From NCBI GenBank assembly GCA_963761035.1, contig CAVXFH010000002.1:1674001-1738000 (forward strand): a stretch of 64,000 nucleotides of DNA. Reading direction: 5' to 3'. Below are positions 50,408-61,108 of this stretch, one piece after another. Source of the stretch: JARRQJ01 sp963761035 (GTDB taxonomy: Bacteria > Pseudomonadota > Gammaproteobacteria > DRLM01). A model generated the notes under the pieces. It was not told where the DNA came from, did not search any database, and saw only the letters and a list, made by a program, of their open reading frames with translations. The position numbers and the translations under genes were made by a program. How positions within the stretch are numbered: the stretch's first letter is position 1; every line of letters starts with the position of its first letter.

Positions 50408-53400
50408 TTAGCTCAAATCCACCTCGACGTAGTGCTCCCGGTGGTCATCGACAAGGGGTATCATGCATTGCTGCCGCCCGGCACCATCTATATCAACTTC
50501 ATACACCACAGCACCGTCTACTGATGCCCGGCTCACATGCTCCGCCGCTTCACCGATGCGCTTGACTGTAATGTGGTAGACCGTCTCGCGATAGCGGTAG
50601 TGGATTTTGTACGACTCCCAATGGGCCGGGATGCAGGGTGCAATGCGCAGATGGTCCACCTCCAGTAGTAGACCCAATAGTGTTTCCACGGTCAGCCGGT
50701 ACATCCAGCCCGCCGCCCCGGTGTACCAGGTCCATCCGCCGCGGCCCGTGTGCGGCGGCGCGGCGTAAATATCCGCGCACATGACGTACGGCTCGACCTT
50801 ATAGCGTTCGATCTCCTCCGGCTGACTGCCGTGATTGACGGGATTGAGCATGGCGAACAATTCCCACGCCCGTTCCCTGTCACCCAGCATGGCAAACGCC
50901 ATCGTGACCCAAATCGCGGCATGGGTATACTGGCCACCGTTCTCGCGGACGCCGGGCACGTAGCCCTTGATATAACCGGGTTCAAGATCTGATTTATCGA
51001 AGGGCGGATCAAGCAATTGAATTAACCGGGCATCGCGCCTCACCAGGTGCTTGTCCACCGCCGCCATCGCCTGGCGGGCTCGCCCGGGATCGCCGCCGCC
51101 CGAGATGACCGCCCAACTCTGGCTGATGGAATCTATCTGGCATTCGGCATTGTCTGATGAGCCCAAGGGGGTGCCATCATCGAACCAGGCGCGCCGATAC
51201 CAAGCACCGTCCCAGGCATGGGCCTCAATGTTGCTGCGCAACAGGACAGCCTGCCCAATGCAAACTTCGGCAAAGGCCATGTCGTCCCGGCCACGCGCCA
51301 GTTCTGCAAACTGTCGGAGATTTTCGTACAGGAACCATGCTAGCCAAACGCTCTCGCCCTTGCCGTCGCGACCGACGAGATTCATACCGTCGTTCCAGTC
51401 ACCGCAGCCCATCAGCGGCAATTGATGTTCGCCATAGCGTAATCCATATTTGATTGACCGCGCGCAATGCTCATAAAGGCTCGCCGCTTCCGCCGAACGT
51501 TGCGGCTGATCGTAGTAAGCCTCCTCTTCCGGATTTAACTTGCGGCCCTCTAGAAAATGGACTGGCTCATCAAGTACTCCCGTATCGCCGGTCGCCAACA
51601 CATAACGACAGGTTGCATACGGTAACCACAGATAGTCATCGGAGAAATGGGTGCGCACACCCTGGCCGTGGGGCGGATGCCACCAATGCTGCACGTCACC
51701 CAGAAGGAACTGGCGCTCGGCACAACGGATCAACTGTTCGCGGGCAAGCCACGGCGTGGTATGGATCAGCGCCATGGTATCCTGCAATTGATCGCGAAAA
51801 CCGTAGGCACCGCCGGACTGATAATAGCCACTACGGCCCCACAGCCGGCACGACAGCGCCTGGTAGACCAGCCAGCCATTGGCCAACACGTCCAGCGCCG
51901 GATCGGGTGTTTCCACGTTCACGGCGCCCAGGGTGTGGTTCCAGAATTCCCACACTTCTTCCAATGCCTGGCGGGCGCCTGCCGTGCCGCTGAAGCGCTG
52001 GATGAAATGTTGCGCCTCGTCGCTGTTGCGGGCCGCGCCGAGGATAAACACGATCTCGCGCTCCTGACCGTCGGCCAATTCGATTTGGGTCTGGAGCGCG
52101 GCGCAGGGATCCAGCGCCGCACCGGTCTTGCCCGACAAACGCGTGCGGCGCATCGCCGCCGGGGTGGCCAGCGAGCCATTGCGGCCTATGAACTCAGTGC
52201 GGTTGCCGGTCATCGTGCGCACGCGCTTGCTGACCTGCGCAAACACCACCCGATTTGCGCATTCGCGGCCATAGGCATTACGGGCAAACAGCGCCCCGCT
52301 GTGGGGGTCTGTTTCGGTTACGATGTGCATTTGATTTGCGTGCCGCCACTCGCCGAGTACCAGCTCCCAATAGCCGGTCAATGACAAGCTGCGCGCACGT
52401 CCCGAATGATTGTGCAGTTTGACCACCACGAACTTCACCGGCGCGTCCATTGCGACGTAGGTAAACAATTCCGAGGCGATCCCGGTCTCGTCATGCTCGA
52501 ACACGCTGTAACCGAATCCATGGCGGCACACATAGCCGGATTGACCGCAGGCGGGCAACGGTGTCGGCGACCAGAAGCTGCCGGTTTCCTCATCGCGGAG
52601 ATAGAGCGCCTCGCCACTGCTGTCGCTGAGTGGATCATTGTGCCAGGGGGTCAGGCGGAACTCGTGGGCGTTTTCCACCCAAGTATAGGCACTGCCGCTC
52701 TCGCTGATGACGGTACCGATGTGCGGGCTGGCGATGACATTGGCCCAGGGCGCCGGTGTGCGCTGACCCGGTTCAAGCGTGACGACGTATTCGCGGCCGT
52801 CAGGCGTGAAGCCTCCCAGGCCGTTGCAGAAAATGCGATCGCGCGGCGCCAGCGTCAAGCCAGATTCAACGGCCGGTTCCGGTTCCGCTTGCAGCACGGG
52901 CACCAGACGCACCGGCATTCGCTCGACCTGCAGGCGGCGTTCCACCTGCTCGACCAGGGTCTCGGCGCTGTCGGTGAGCACGATACGGGCAACTGTCAGA
53001 AACAGCACCCGATCTTCCTCTGACAGATCCTCGGCGCGGCGCACGAACACGCCACCCGGCTTGTCTATTCTATGCGCCTCAGGTCCGGCGTTGATCAGCC
53101 CCATGATCCGGTCTTGCAGCACCGCCCGATAACCGGAAAAATCCTCGTTGAGGATCACCAAGTCCGCCATCAGACCCTTCATGCGCCAATAGGCATGGGC
53201 CTGCAAGACCTGCTTAACCAGGTCAATGCGGTTCAGGTCGCCGATGCGAATCAGCACGATCGGCAGATCGCCGGAGATGGCAAAGCGCCACAGTCCGGAC
53301 TGACCGAGCTGGTTGCGGGCAATAACGCTGGGCACGGCGCGGTGCAAACCCGTACCATAAATGACTGAGCTGGCCAGGCGGCCATAGACCTGGGCATCAG

Positions 53401-56400
53401 CCTCGTTGGCGTTGAGGTGGCGCAGCACCTCCTGACTCTGGAACCAGGCCATTTCAAAGGCGCGCTCGACGAAGTGCCGATCACCATATTTCTCAAGCAA
53501 GGCCAACGCGGCCTCACGCGTGTCGGCGACACCGGAGATGATCTGAACGCTCGCCGATTCGTCAGCGGACAAGGTGAGGGTGCGGCGGATCGCCACAATG
53601 GGATCGAGCACCGGACCCTCCGCGTTCGATAAGCGGGATGGACTGTCCTGGTTATCCAGCGCCACCGGGTTGGCGGCGGTGCGACCCCGCCCGATGAATT
53701 GGGCGCGATCGGTCTCGTACGACGGCTCATCGGCTACCGCACCCGGAGCGGCCAGCAGGTGAAACATCCACGGCACCTGCTCCCCCGGTGTGCGCGGGCG
53801 CCGCGTGCAGAGAATACCCTGCTGTTCGGGCAGGATTTCGGTTTGCACGAATAGATTACTGAACGCGCGATGCGACAGGTCGGCATGCAATGGCGCCAAT
53901 ACCACCTCGGCGTAACTCGTCACTTCGATATGCCTGGTGCGGGACGACTGATTGGTAAGCGTGACGCGGCGGATTTCGACGTCGTCTTCCGGTGAAACGC
54001 AGATCTCGGTGTGCGCCTCGATTGCCTGATCGCGTCGCCGGTATTCGGCGCGTGCCTGTACGAATATGGCCTCGTAGTGATCGGCTTGGCGTCGTGTCGG
54101 TTGATATGTCGTCGACCAATAGTGTCCGCTGTCGTGGTCGCGCAAGTAAATGAAGGTGCCCCAGCCACCGGTCGTGGCATCTTCGCGCCAGCGGGTGATG
54201 GCCAGTTCGCGCCAGCGGCTGTAACCGCCGCCGGCATTGTTCGCCATGACGGCGTACCTGCCATTGGATAATAGGTGGACTTCCGGGATCGGCGTGTTTG
54301 GGTCGGTAAACACGCGCATGATCGCGCCGGGTTCCGCGGCGGTGGTGCGTGCCGCGGCGCTCACTTCGGCAGTGTGTGGATGCAAGGTAGCGCCCTGCTT
54401 CGGCACCCGTTCCTGCAACAATAATTGCGTCGCCCGCACCAACGGGTCAGACATAAAGCGCCGTTGCATCGGCCGGTCGAGCATGACATGCGCAAAAGCC
54501 AGCAGACTCATGCCTTGATGATGCGCCATGAAGGTCCGTACGGTGGCATGCTGCTTGCCGCGCGGCACGCGCGACGGCGTGTAATCAATCGCCTCGTAGA
54601 AACCATAGTCACCGAGAAAACCATCGGCGGCCAGTCGCTGCAGGTTACGGCACGCCTCACGCGGCAGCACGGTCAACGCCAGTGCACTGGCATAAGGCGC
54701 AATGACCAGGTCGTCGCCCAGCCCACGCTTGAAACCCAGCCCGGGCACGCCGAATGCCCGATATTGATAGATCTGATGCATATCGGTGGCGTTATAGCAG
54801 GACTCGGAAATGCCCCAGGGCACGGCGCGTTGGCGGCCGTATTCGATCTGGCGCGACACCGCGGCCTTGCAGGTCTGCTCCAGCAAGGTGTTGGGGTAAC
54901 TCGGCATCATCAACTGCGGCATGAGGTACTCAAACATCGAGCCGCTCCACGAGATCAGGCTTACGTCGCCGCCATGACTGGTGAGCAGGCGGCCGAGCGC
55001 GAACCAGTGTTTCTGCGGCACCTGGCCCTGCGCAATGATTAGGAAACTGGCCAGGCGCGCCTCGGAGGCCAGCAGGTCGTAGCAGGCCGGGTCGCGGCGG
55101 CGTTCACCGACGTCGTAACCGATGCTCAACAGGTTGCGCGAGTTATCGTAGAGAAATTCAAAATCCATCGCCGCCAGCTCGCCGCAACGGTCCACCAGAT
55201 CGTCAATGATCTTGAGCCGCCGCTCGGCAGCGGACGATAACGCACCCTTGCCGGCAACACGCATACCGGCCAGTGCCGACAGTGTCGGGATGGTGCTGAG
55301 ATGCTGCGACTCGGTCACCAACGATCTCAGCTCATCGCCAAGTACCGACAGTTGCCGATCGAAGGCCTGCGCCCAGTAATACAATTCACCATCGATATCG
55401 ATATCCGCGGGCAGCCATGCCATCAGCATCTCGTCACTGCGACGAATCTCGTCCAGCATGCCGATCGCGGCGGCCACAGTAGCGGGCGGTGTCTTTGATG
55501 TCAGAACAGGCCGTAATGTGTCCTGCAGAAAGCGGATCTTCTCCGCAAGATCCGGCACGGGCTGCGCAGGCAGGTGTTCGGCAAGCACCTGTAAGGTATC
55601 ATGCAAGCCCTGAAAGGCGTTGAGTGACAACACCGGTTGGCCCTTCAGCTCGAGCAGCCCCGCTTGTAATGTGAGGAGACTGCCAGCCAGGTTGCCGCTG
55701 TCCACCGAAGAGACGTATTGCGGGCGCAATGGTTGCAGCGTGCGCGTGTCGTACCAGTTGTAAAAATGGCCTCGGTAGCGCTCCAGCTTTTCCATGGTCG
55801 CAAGGGTATTCTCGGTAAGGCGCAGCAATTCTCCGGCGCAGATGTAACCGAAATCATAGGCAGTCAGATTGGCCAGCAACGCCATGCCGATATTGGTGGG
55901 CGAAGTACGCGTAGCGAGGGCCGACGCGGGATATTCCTGAAAGTTGTCGGGCACCAGCCAGTTGTCTTCCGCGGCGACGAAGCGCGCGAAATAGCGCCAG
56001 GTGCGGCGGGCCGAGGTGCGCAGAAACGCGCGTTGCGCAACGTTCAAGTCCGGCGCTGGTGACACCAGCGGCAGGCTGATCCACCAGCCGACTATCGGCG
56101 ACACCAACCACACCATCAATACCGGCGCCCAGAAGAACCATTCCACCGCGCGGGTCTGCCAAAGTATCCAAGTCAAAGACAGAGACAGCACCGGCGCGAT
56201 CCACATCTCGACAAAAAAATCGACCAGCGTATGGCGTGTATTGCGGCGCGCATAGGCGCGCAGTTGCCAGAGCAATAGTCCGCGTCGCGTGAACAGCATG
56301 CGCACACCCGAGCGCAGGATCGCATCCAGACAAATCAGGGCGTCGTAGGGCAGCAGGGCCAGGCTTAGCAAGGCGAGCATAATAGGACGGCCCGCGGCTT

Positions 56401-59002
56401 TGCCGGTCAGGATCAGGTGCAGCAGCCAGTCACGTTCCGGAGTTTTGCGGATGAGCTCGATCACGGCGCCAAACAAGGTGGGCAGGACCACTGTTCCCAC
56501 GACCAGTAGGGTCCAGAACCCTGCCGATCCCGGCGCCAACAGCCATCCGCCAACTAGCATGGCCAGTAACGACGGCGGTACCAGGCTGCGGCGCAGATTG
56601 TCGAACAGTTTCCATAGCGACAAGGCACTGAGCGAGTTGGGTTGACGCTTTGCCTTTGATCCATTTGATCCTGGCGGGCCGGGCACACGCGGCAGCAACC
56701 AGCCGGCAAGCTGCCAGTCGCCGCGTATCCAGCGGTGGCGCCGGCTGGCTTCGATGGCGTAGCTGGACGGATGTTCTTCAATGAGGTCGACGTCGGTCAC
56801 CAGTGCCGAACGGGCATAACCGCTTTCGAGCAAGTCATGGCTGAGGATGAGATTCTCCGGAAAGCGTCCGTCGACGGCTTGGCGAAAGGTGTCCACATCA
56901 TAGATGCCCTTGCCGATGAACGAGCCCTCGCCGAAGATATCCTGGTAGACATCCGAGACCTCACGCGTGTAGGGATCGATGCCTGCCTCACCTGCGAACA
57001 GTTTGGTAAAGCGTGACTGGCCGGCGCTGGGCAGGCTGATCGAGGCGCGCGGTTGCAGGATCGCGTAACCCTCGACAACGCGTTGCTTGGCGGTATCGTA
57101 TACTGGCCGATTGAGCGGATGGGCGATGTTGCCGATGAGGGTACGTGCCGCGTCACGCGGCAGTTGCGTGTCGGTATCCAGGGTAATGACGTACTGGATC
57201 GAAGCAAGCATGGACTGATCTCCGACAATCTCCGAGAACGCCGTATGCGCCCCACCTCGCAGCAGGGCATTGAACTGCTCCAGTTTGCCGCGCTTGCGCT
57301 CATATCCCATCCACACCCGTTCGTAGGAGTTCCACACACGAGGTCTGTGAAACAGATAGAAGATGCACGGACGGTCATCGCGATAGGCCTCATTGAGCAC
57401 CTGAACCGCTGCACGCGCATGGGCGATCAACACTTCATCGCCCGGCAGAGTGCGCTCGGGAGCGTCATGGAAATCCGTCAGCAAGGCAAAGAATAGATTG
57501 GGGTCACGATTGCCGAGATAGCGTATCTCCAGGGCTTCGAGCAAGGCATCGATCTCCTGCGCATCGCCCAGCAAGGCGGGAACCACCACCATGGTGCGGT
57601 GCATATCGGGAATACCCTGCGAAAAATCCAGGCGAGATAGCGCACGCGGCGGCAATAGCAGCGTGACCGACAGGTTGACCAGCGGGACGGCCAGCGCCGA
57701 AATGCCGATTAGCCCGGTGACGGCAAAAAAGACGTAACGCCAGTCACCAGGCTCGATCCCGCCGAAAGAGGAAAGCACGGCCCATGTCGCCAGGGCGGTG
57801 AGCAACAGGATGGGGCCGATGTACAGGAGCAGGCGGAAATGACGGCTAACTCGGCTCGCCCGTTCGTTCCACGACAAACGACAGCCGACTGCACGCTCCA
57901 GAGTCTGTCGTCCATCATCGATCAGGTAGTATCCGACATGCGCGCGGCGGTCGTTGATATCCAATCGCTCAGCAGCACCCTGCGCGAGGATAATGGTTTC
58001 GCGCGCCACCTCCGATTCATTGCGCGAACTGCTCCTCGCCACGTCTTCGATGACATGCCGATAGCGATCGCGGGTGGCGAAATCCTGGCCGGCGTACATC
58101 CCCGTCGGGTCTTCACGTAATGTCTGTTCGACGACACTCAGCGACTCGACGTAATTCCGCCAGTCCATGGCGCCGATGAAACGCAGACTACCGATGCTGT
58201 TGGCGATGGATATCTGGTTGGCCGCGGCCGTGCGTGCGGCCGCGGCCGACAACTGTGTGGCGGTCACGCCTTGTTCGAGTAGTTGTTGCTCGACCCAGGT
58301 TTGAACGAAGGCCATGGCGGGCCCCTGCGCCTGGAGTCTTGTATAAAATTCCTCCACGAACGGCGCGGTCAGAGGCACATCGGCATTGGCAAACTCGGCC
58401 AGCAGCTGGATGAGTTGTTTCGGTTTTCTTTCGGCGGCCCCGAGCATGCGATCCGCCCAGGTGATGGCCGCGACACGTTCCTCGCGCCGACGGGCAATAT
58501 GCATCCCAACGCGACGCAGGTTTTCCAGCAGCGCCAACTGCAGCATGATCGGGAATGCCCACAGTTCTCCCAGCTTTAACGGTTCAGCGGTCTGGTAAGC
58601 GGCGACGAATTGGGTGGCGTTGTCGCTGTCGACGCGACCGTCCATGTGTGAGATCAACTCCAATGCCAGGTCATAGATGCGGGGGAACCCGGCGGACAAG
58701 CCATCAGCCAGTCGCGGCAACTGCCGGCTGTACCCACGCGGCAGATGCCGACGCGCCAGACCGATCTGCTGCTCGATCAGATAGAAATTGTCGAGCAACC
58801 AGGCCTCTGCCGGCACGATCCGTTGTCCTGGCGTGGCCGCGGCTGTCACAACGTCATACGCCGCCAGCAGAACGCGCGCATTGTCCGTCAGTCGTGGCAG
58901 CAACCTATCCGGCCCCGGACGCGCATCGATTTTATGCTGATCGGCCAACGTTATCGCGTGACGCTTCAGTTGCTCGATGCTAAACAGCTCCGCGCGCAGC
59001 AA
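50408..59002 (-). CDS. ndvB: Cyclic beta-1,2-glucan synthase (NdvB/Cgs family)
   Basis: 2,864 residues, the full size of rhizobial NdvB and Brucella Cgs, which make periplasmic cyclic beta-1,2-glucans from UDP-glucose. Order: N-terminal cytosolic region with LRAELFSIEQL, first membrane pair (LLYIGPILLLTALATWAVL about residue 396), GT84 catalytic domain with ITLDTDTQLPRD near 611, further membrane spans about 820-985, a glucoamylase-like domain about 1200-1550, then a GH94-type half whose GFRDQLQD (about 2403) and CGDWNDGMN (about 2535) trim or cyclise chains. No ndvA exporter is near. The frame is open to about 59140 with no ATG/GTG/TTG upstream of TTG 59002, so the true start is unclear. Confidence 0.95.
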   Translation of the reverse strand: MLRAELFSIEQLKRHAITLADQHKIDARPGPDRLLPRLTDNARVLLAAYDVVTAAATPGQRIVPAEAWLLDNFYLIEQQIGLARRHLPRGYSRQLPRLADGLSAGFPRIYDLALELISHMDGRVDSDNATQFVAAYQTAEPLKLGELWAFPIMLQLALLENLRRVGMHIARRREERVAAITWADRMLGAAERKPKQLIQLLAEFANADVPLTAPFVEEFYTRLQAQGPAMAFVQTWVEQQLLEQGVTATQLSAAAARTAAANQISIANSIGSLRFIGAMDWRNYVESLSVVEQTLREDPTGMYAGQDFATRDRYRHVIEDVARSSSRNESEVARETIILAQGAAERLDINDRRAHVGYYLIDDGRQTLERAVGCRLSWNERASRVSRHFRLLLYIGPILLLTALATWAVLSSFGGIEPGDWRYVFFAVTGLIGISALAVPLVNLSVTLLLPPRALSRLDFSQGIPDMHRTMVVVPALLGDAQEIDALLEALEIRYLGNRDPNLFFALLTDFHDAPERTLPGDEVLIAHARAAVQVLNEAYRDDRPCIFYLFHRPRVWNSYERVWMGYERKRGKLEQFNALLRGGAHTAFSEIVGDQSMLASIQYVITLDTDTQLPRDAARTLIGNIAHPLNRPVYDTAKQRVVEGYAILQPRASISLPSAGQSRFTKLFAGEAGIDPYTREVSDVYQDIFGEGSFIGKGIYDVDTFRQAVDGRFPENLILSHDLLESGYARSALVTDVDLIEEHPSSYAIEASRRHRWIRGDWQLAGWLLPRVPGPPGSNGSKAKRQPNSLSALSLWKLFDNLRRSLVPPSLLAMLVGGWLLAPGSAGFWTLLVVGTVVLPTLFGAVIELIRKTPERDWLLHLILTGKAAGRPIMLALLSLALLPYDALICLDAILRSGVRMLFTRRGLLLWQLRAYARRNTRHTLVDFFVEMWIAPVLSLSLTWILWQTRAVEWFFWAPVLMVWLVSPIVGWWISLPLVSPAPDLNVAQRAFLRTSARRTWRYFARFVAAEDNWLVPDNFQEYPASALATRTSPTNIGMALLANLTAYDFGYICAGELLRLTENTLATMEKLERYRGHFYNWYDTRTLQPLRPQYVSSVDSGNLAGSLLTLQAGLLELKGQPVLSLNAFQGLHDTLQVLAEHLPAQPVPDLAEKIRFLQDTLRPVLTSKTPPATVAAAIGMLDEIRRSDEMLMAWLPADIDIDGELYYWAQAFDRQLSVLGDELRSLVTESQHLSTIPTLSALAGMRVAGKGALSSAAERRLKIIDDLVDRCGELAAMDFEFLYDNSRNLLSIGYDVGERRRDPACYDLLASEARLASFLIIAQGQVPQKHWFALGRLLTSHGGDVSLISWSGSMFEYLMPQLMMPSYPNTLLEQTCKAAVSRQIEYGRQRAVPWGISESCYNATDMHQIYQYRAFGVPGLGFKRGLGDDLVIAPYASALALTVLPREACRNLQRLAADGFLGDYGFYEAIDYTPSRVPRGKQHATVRTFMAHHQGMSLLAFAHVMLDRPMQRRFMSDPLVRATQLLLQERVPKQGATLHPHTAEVSAAARTTAAEPGAIMRVFTDPNTPIPEVHLLSNGRYAVMANNAGGGYSRWRELAITRWREDATTGGWGTFIYLRDHDSGHYWSTTYQPTRRQADHYEAIFVQARAEYRRRDQAIEAHTEICVSPEDDVEIRRVTLTNQSSRTRHIEVTSYAEVVLAPLHADLSHRAFSNLFVQTEILPEQQGILCTRRPRTPGEQVPWMFHLLAAPGAVADEPSYETDRAQFIGRGRTAANPVALDNQDSPSRLSNAEGPVLDPIVAIRRTLTLSADESASVQIISGVADTREAALALLEKYGDRHFVERAFEMAWFQSQEVLRHLNANEADAQVYGRLASSVIYGTGLHRAVPSVIARNQLGQSGLWRFAISGDLPIVLIRIGDLNRIDLVKQVLQAHAYWRMKGLMADLVILNEDFSGYRAVLQDRIMGLINAGPEAHRIDKPGGVFVRRAEDLSEEDRVLFLTVARIVLTDSAETLVEQVERRLQVERMPVRLVPVLQAEPEPAVESGLTLAPRDRIFCNGLGGFTPDGREYVVTLEPGQRTPAPWANVIASPHIGTVISESGSAYTWVENAHEFRLTPWHNDPLSDSSGEALYLRDEETGSFWSPTPLPACGQSGYVCRHGFGYSVFEHDETGIASELFTYVAMDAPVKFVVVKLHNHSGRARSLSLTGYWELVLGEWRHANQMHIVTETDPHSGALFARNAYGRECANRVVFAQVSKRVRTMTGNRTEFIGRNGSLATPAAMRRTRLSGKTGAALDPCAALQTQIELADGQEREIVFILGAARNSDEAQHFIQRFSGTAGARQALEEVWEFWNHTLGAVNVETPDPALDVLANGWLVYQALSCRLWGRSGYYQSGGAYGFRDQLQDTMALIHTTPWLAREQLIRCAERQFLLGDVQHWWHPPHGQGVRTHFSDDYLWLPYATCRYVLATGDTGVLDEPVHFLEGRKLNPEEEAYYDQPQRSAEAASLYEHCARSIKYGLRYGEHQLPLMGCGDWNDGMNLVGRDGKGESVWLAWFLYENLRQFAELARGRDDMAFAEVCIGQAVLLRSNIEAHAWDGAWYRRAWFDDGTPLGSSDNAECQIDSISQSWAVISGGGDPGRARQAMAAVDKHLVRRDARLIQLLDPPFDKSDLEPGYIKGYVPGVRENGGQYTHAAIWVTMAFAMLGDRERAWELFAMLNPVNHGSQPEEIERYKVEPYVMCADIYAAPPHTGRGGWTWYTGAAGWMYRLTVETLLGLLLEVDHLRIAPCIPAHWESYKIHYRYRETVYHITVKRIGEAAEHVSRASVDGAVVYEVDIDGAGRQQCMIPLVDDHREHYVEVDLS

Positions 59003-59628
59003 CTCAGTATCCCGGTCGTTTCGCAGCGCATTCCATGCGCGCGCCGAAAACCAAAACTCTTTGATAATTATTATGTTCTCCTCGCTCGAACTCGGGGTAG
59101 TAGTCAGCGTAGCACCGGCCTTATGACCAGTGTTTATCGAGAACTCTTACAACGTGCCTTCAGGCCGCCAGCCGGTTACTTATCGATCGCAAAATTCTTA
59201 CGCTAGTTTAGCAGGTACGCTCATCAAGAATTCGCCATCACTCATCAGATCGTCGGTATTAGATGCCCTTGGGTGGATGGCGACATCTTCGATGGGAAGA
59301 TCAAGCCCTTTGTCATTTTGCAAGTTTCAATTCGACCGCAGCCAATAATGCATACAGCGACGTGTCATCCGTGAAGCGAACAACACAAATACCCGACATC
59401 TTCTCAATATGACTAAATTCGCCGGAATTATGCCTAAAGTGTGATCAAACAATGCCGGTCTAACGAACCGGCGTGTTGGGTCAGAATACCATCATGAAGT
59501 AGGTGAGGATTGGCAGTGACGACATAAGCGGAGCCGTCTGGGACGGTGCCACATTCAACAGGGCACTGCTTCATACAGAGAATCGACAAATTACGTGGGC
59601 AACGGAGCACATGCTTATCTTCCTGGGA
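59003..59628. other. Region between the CFA-synthase-like gene and ndvB
   Basis: About 625 bp. Up to about 59140 the ndvB frame stays open on the minus strand, with a strong GAGGAG ribosome-binding-site-like sequence at 59078-59083 facing in-frame ATA/ATT codons. Further left, to 59628, no gene was recognised. Confidence 0.45.
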
Positions 59629-60795
59629 TCAAGCATCCCCCGGTCGCCGCAGGATCACCCGGTACGCATCCATCCCGCGGCTGAGAAAGGCGTAAGCCGA
59701 GCCCCAAAGATAGAGGCGGAAACGACGGTAGAGCATCTCGCCCCAGCGGCTGATGATCTCATCCCGGGCGGCTTCAAGGTTCTCGGCCCACGCCTTGCAG
59801 GTCAGGTAGTAGCTGTGACGATCGTTGTGAACCGCCATAACTTCCAGCGGCGTTTTTGCCACGGCGGTTAGGAACTCGTGCAGGCAGAAGTAGGAATGGT
59901 CGCCCGGAAAGATATAGCGGGAGACGAAGGTGGGTTTGGAGTACTTCTCCCGGAAGGCGCTGGCGTCAAGGTACACCCGTCCACCCGGTTTCAGTAATCG
60001 CTGAAACTGCCTCAGCACGGCCGGATAATCGGGAAGGTGCTCCATTACTCCCAAAATGACGATGGCATCATAAGGTCCCGGCGCGGTGTACTCCAAAAAA
60101 TCCCGGTTCACCACCCAACAGGGAAGTTGTAGCCGCTGAATCAAATCCGTCAAAAATGCTTCTGAGTGGCTCGATATCGTCAGCGAGGTAACCTCTATGC
60201 CGCGCCGCCCGGCGTGCTCGGTGAAGGCACCCCAACCACCACCGACATCCAGGACGCGATCTCCCGGCTTGAGCTGGCAGGAATCGATAGCAAAATCCAG
60301 CTTGCGGTGCTGGGCCGCCTCCAGCGTTTCATCATCGCGCTCGAACACCGCCTGTGAATAGCAGCGCGTCGGATCCATAAACGTGAGATAGAACGCGTTG
60401 TCATAGTCATAGTGGCTGGCAATCGCCTGCCGGTCCGTTCGCACCCGGCCGATAAATAGCGGTGCTATTCGTCGCCATAGCAGATGCAGGGGATGATGGT
60501 CGCTCAACACGCCTCGGAGACTGACGAACCCCAGCATATCCCCAATCACATCCAGGCTGCCGGCCATGTACGCCTCGCAAATCTTGAGCTCATCCAGTCC
60601 GCTGAGAGCGGCCAATCCGTCGCGATCCTTGACGAGGACCTTGACGGCGGGTTCACCTTTGCCAAAGCGATAGCTGTGATCTCCCCATAAGCGGACCTCA
60701 AAAGGGATTTTTATCTGATCGGCTACGCGCTTCTGTATCAGACTAAATATTCTGTCATAGCGCGTTAGCCAGGCAGCTTCAACAAATTGACCCAT
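59629..60795 (-). CDS. Cyclopropane-fatty-acyl-phospholipid synthase family methyltransferase
   Basis: 388 residues. CFA synthases add a methylene from S-adenosylmethionine across double bonds of membrane lipids, protecting against acid and osmotic stress. The lipid-binding N-terminus (GEPAVKVLVKDRDGLAALSGLDELKICEAYMAGSLDVIGD) is followed by SHYDYDNAFYLTFMDPTRCYSQAVF, the SAM motif VLDVGGGWGAF and FVSRYIFPGDHSYF. The AYMAG and YSQAVF segments are family-typical. ATG at 60795; an earlier TTG is possible. It precedes ndvB on the same strand, so both may share a stress response. Confidence 0.92.
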   Translation of the reverse strand: MGQFVEAAWLTRYDRIFSLIQKRVADQIKIPFEVRLWGDHSYRFGKGEPAVKVLVKDRDGLAALSGLDELKICEAYMAGSLDVIGDMLGFVSLRGVLSDHHPLHLLWRRIAPLFIGRVRTDRQAIASHYDYDNAFYLTFMDPTRCYSQAVFERDDETLEAAQHRKLDFAIDSCQLKPGDRVLDVGGGWGAFTEHAGRRGIEVTSLTISSHSEAFLTDLIQRLQLPCWVVNRDFLEYTAPGPYDAIVILGVMEHLPDYPAVLRQFQRLLKPGGRVYLDASAFREKYSKPTFVSRYIFPGDHSYFCLHEFLTAVAKTPLEVMAVHNDRHSYYLTCKAWAENLEAARDEIISRWGEMLYRRFRLYLWGSAYAFLSRGMDAYRVILRRPGDA

Positions 60796-61108
60796 CGAGC
60801 GTTCCCCCACCCCCCCTGAAACAATCAAAGATCCTCACCCTCCCGGTGTAAGGCATAAATCCGATCTTATCAGTTGAGGATTTGCGCGGCAGCTAGTTTA
60901 CATCATACGCACTCAGCAGCCCCGTTGTATTTATCGGCGTCCGCGAGAAAGACCTAGGAATGCTATCCTTGCACATTAAAATTGTTACTGCGTCCGGTAG
61001 CCGGCGAAATGAGCAATAATTCATCCCTGACTCTGTACATCATAGGATCTAATGATTTTTTCAAGCTATTTTTATATAATTGATAATTAATGCGTATCTG
61101 ATGTATTA
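60796..61108. other. AT-rich region between CFA-like gene and integrase remnant
   Basis: About 310 bp. An N-terminal integrase domain would be expected here if the integrase were whole, but no coherent frame continues upstream of 61109; the sequence is AT-rich and looks non-coding. Confidence 0.5.

Noticed and set aside
51647..52384. 245-codon plus-strand frame within ndvB
   Set aside because: One of many antisense frames in the GC-rich ndvB gene; no family pattern.
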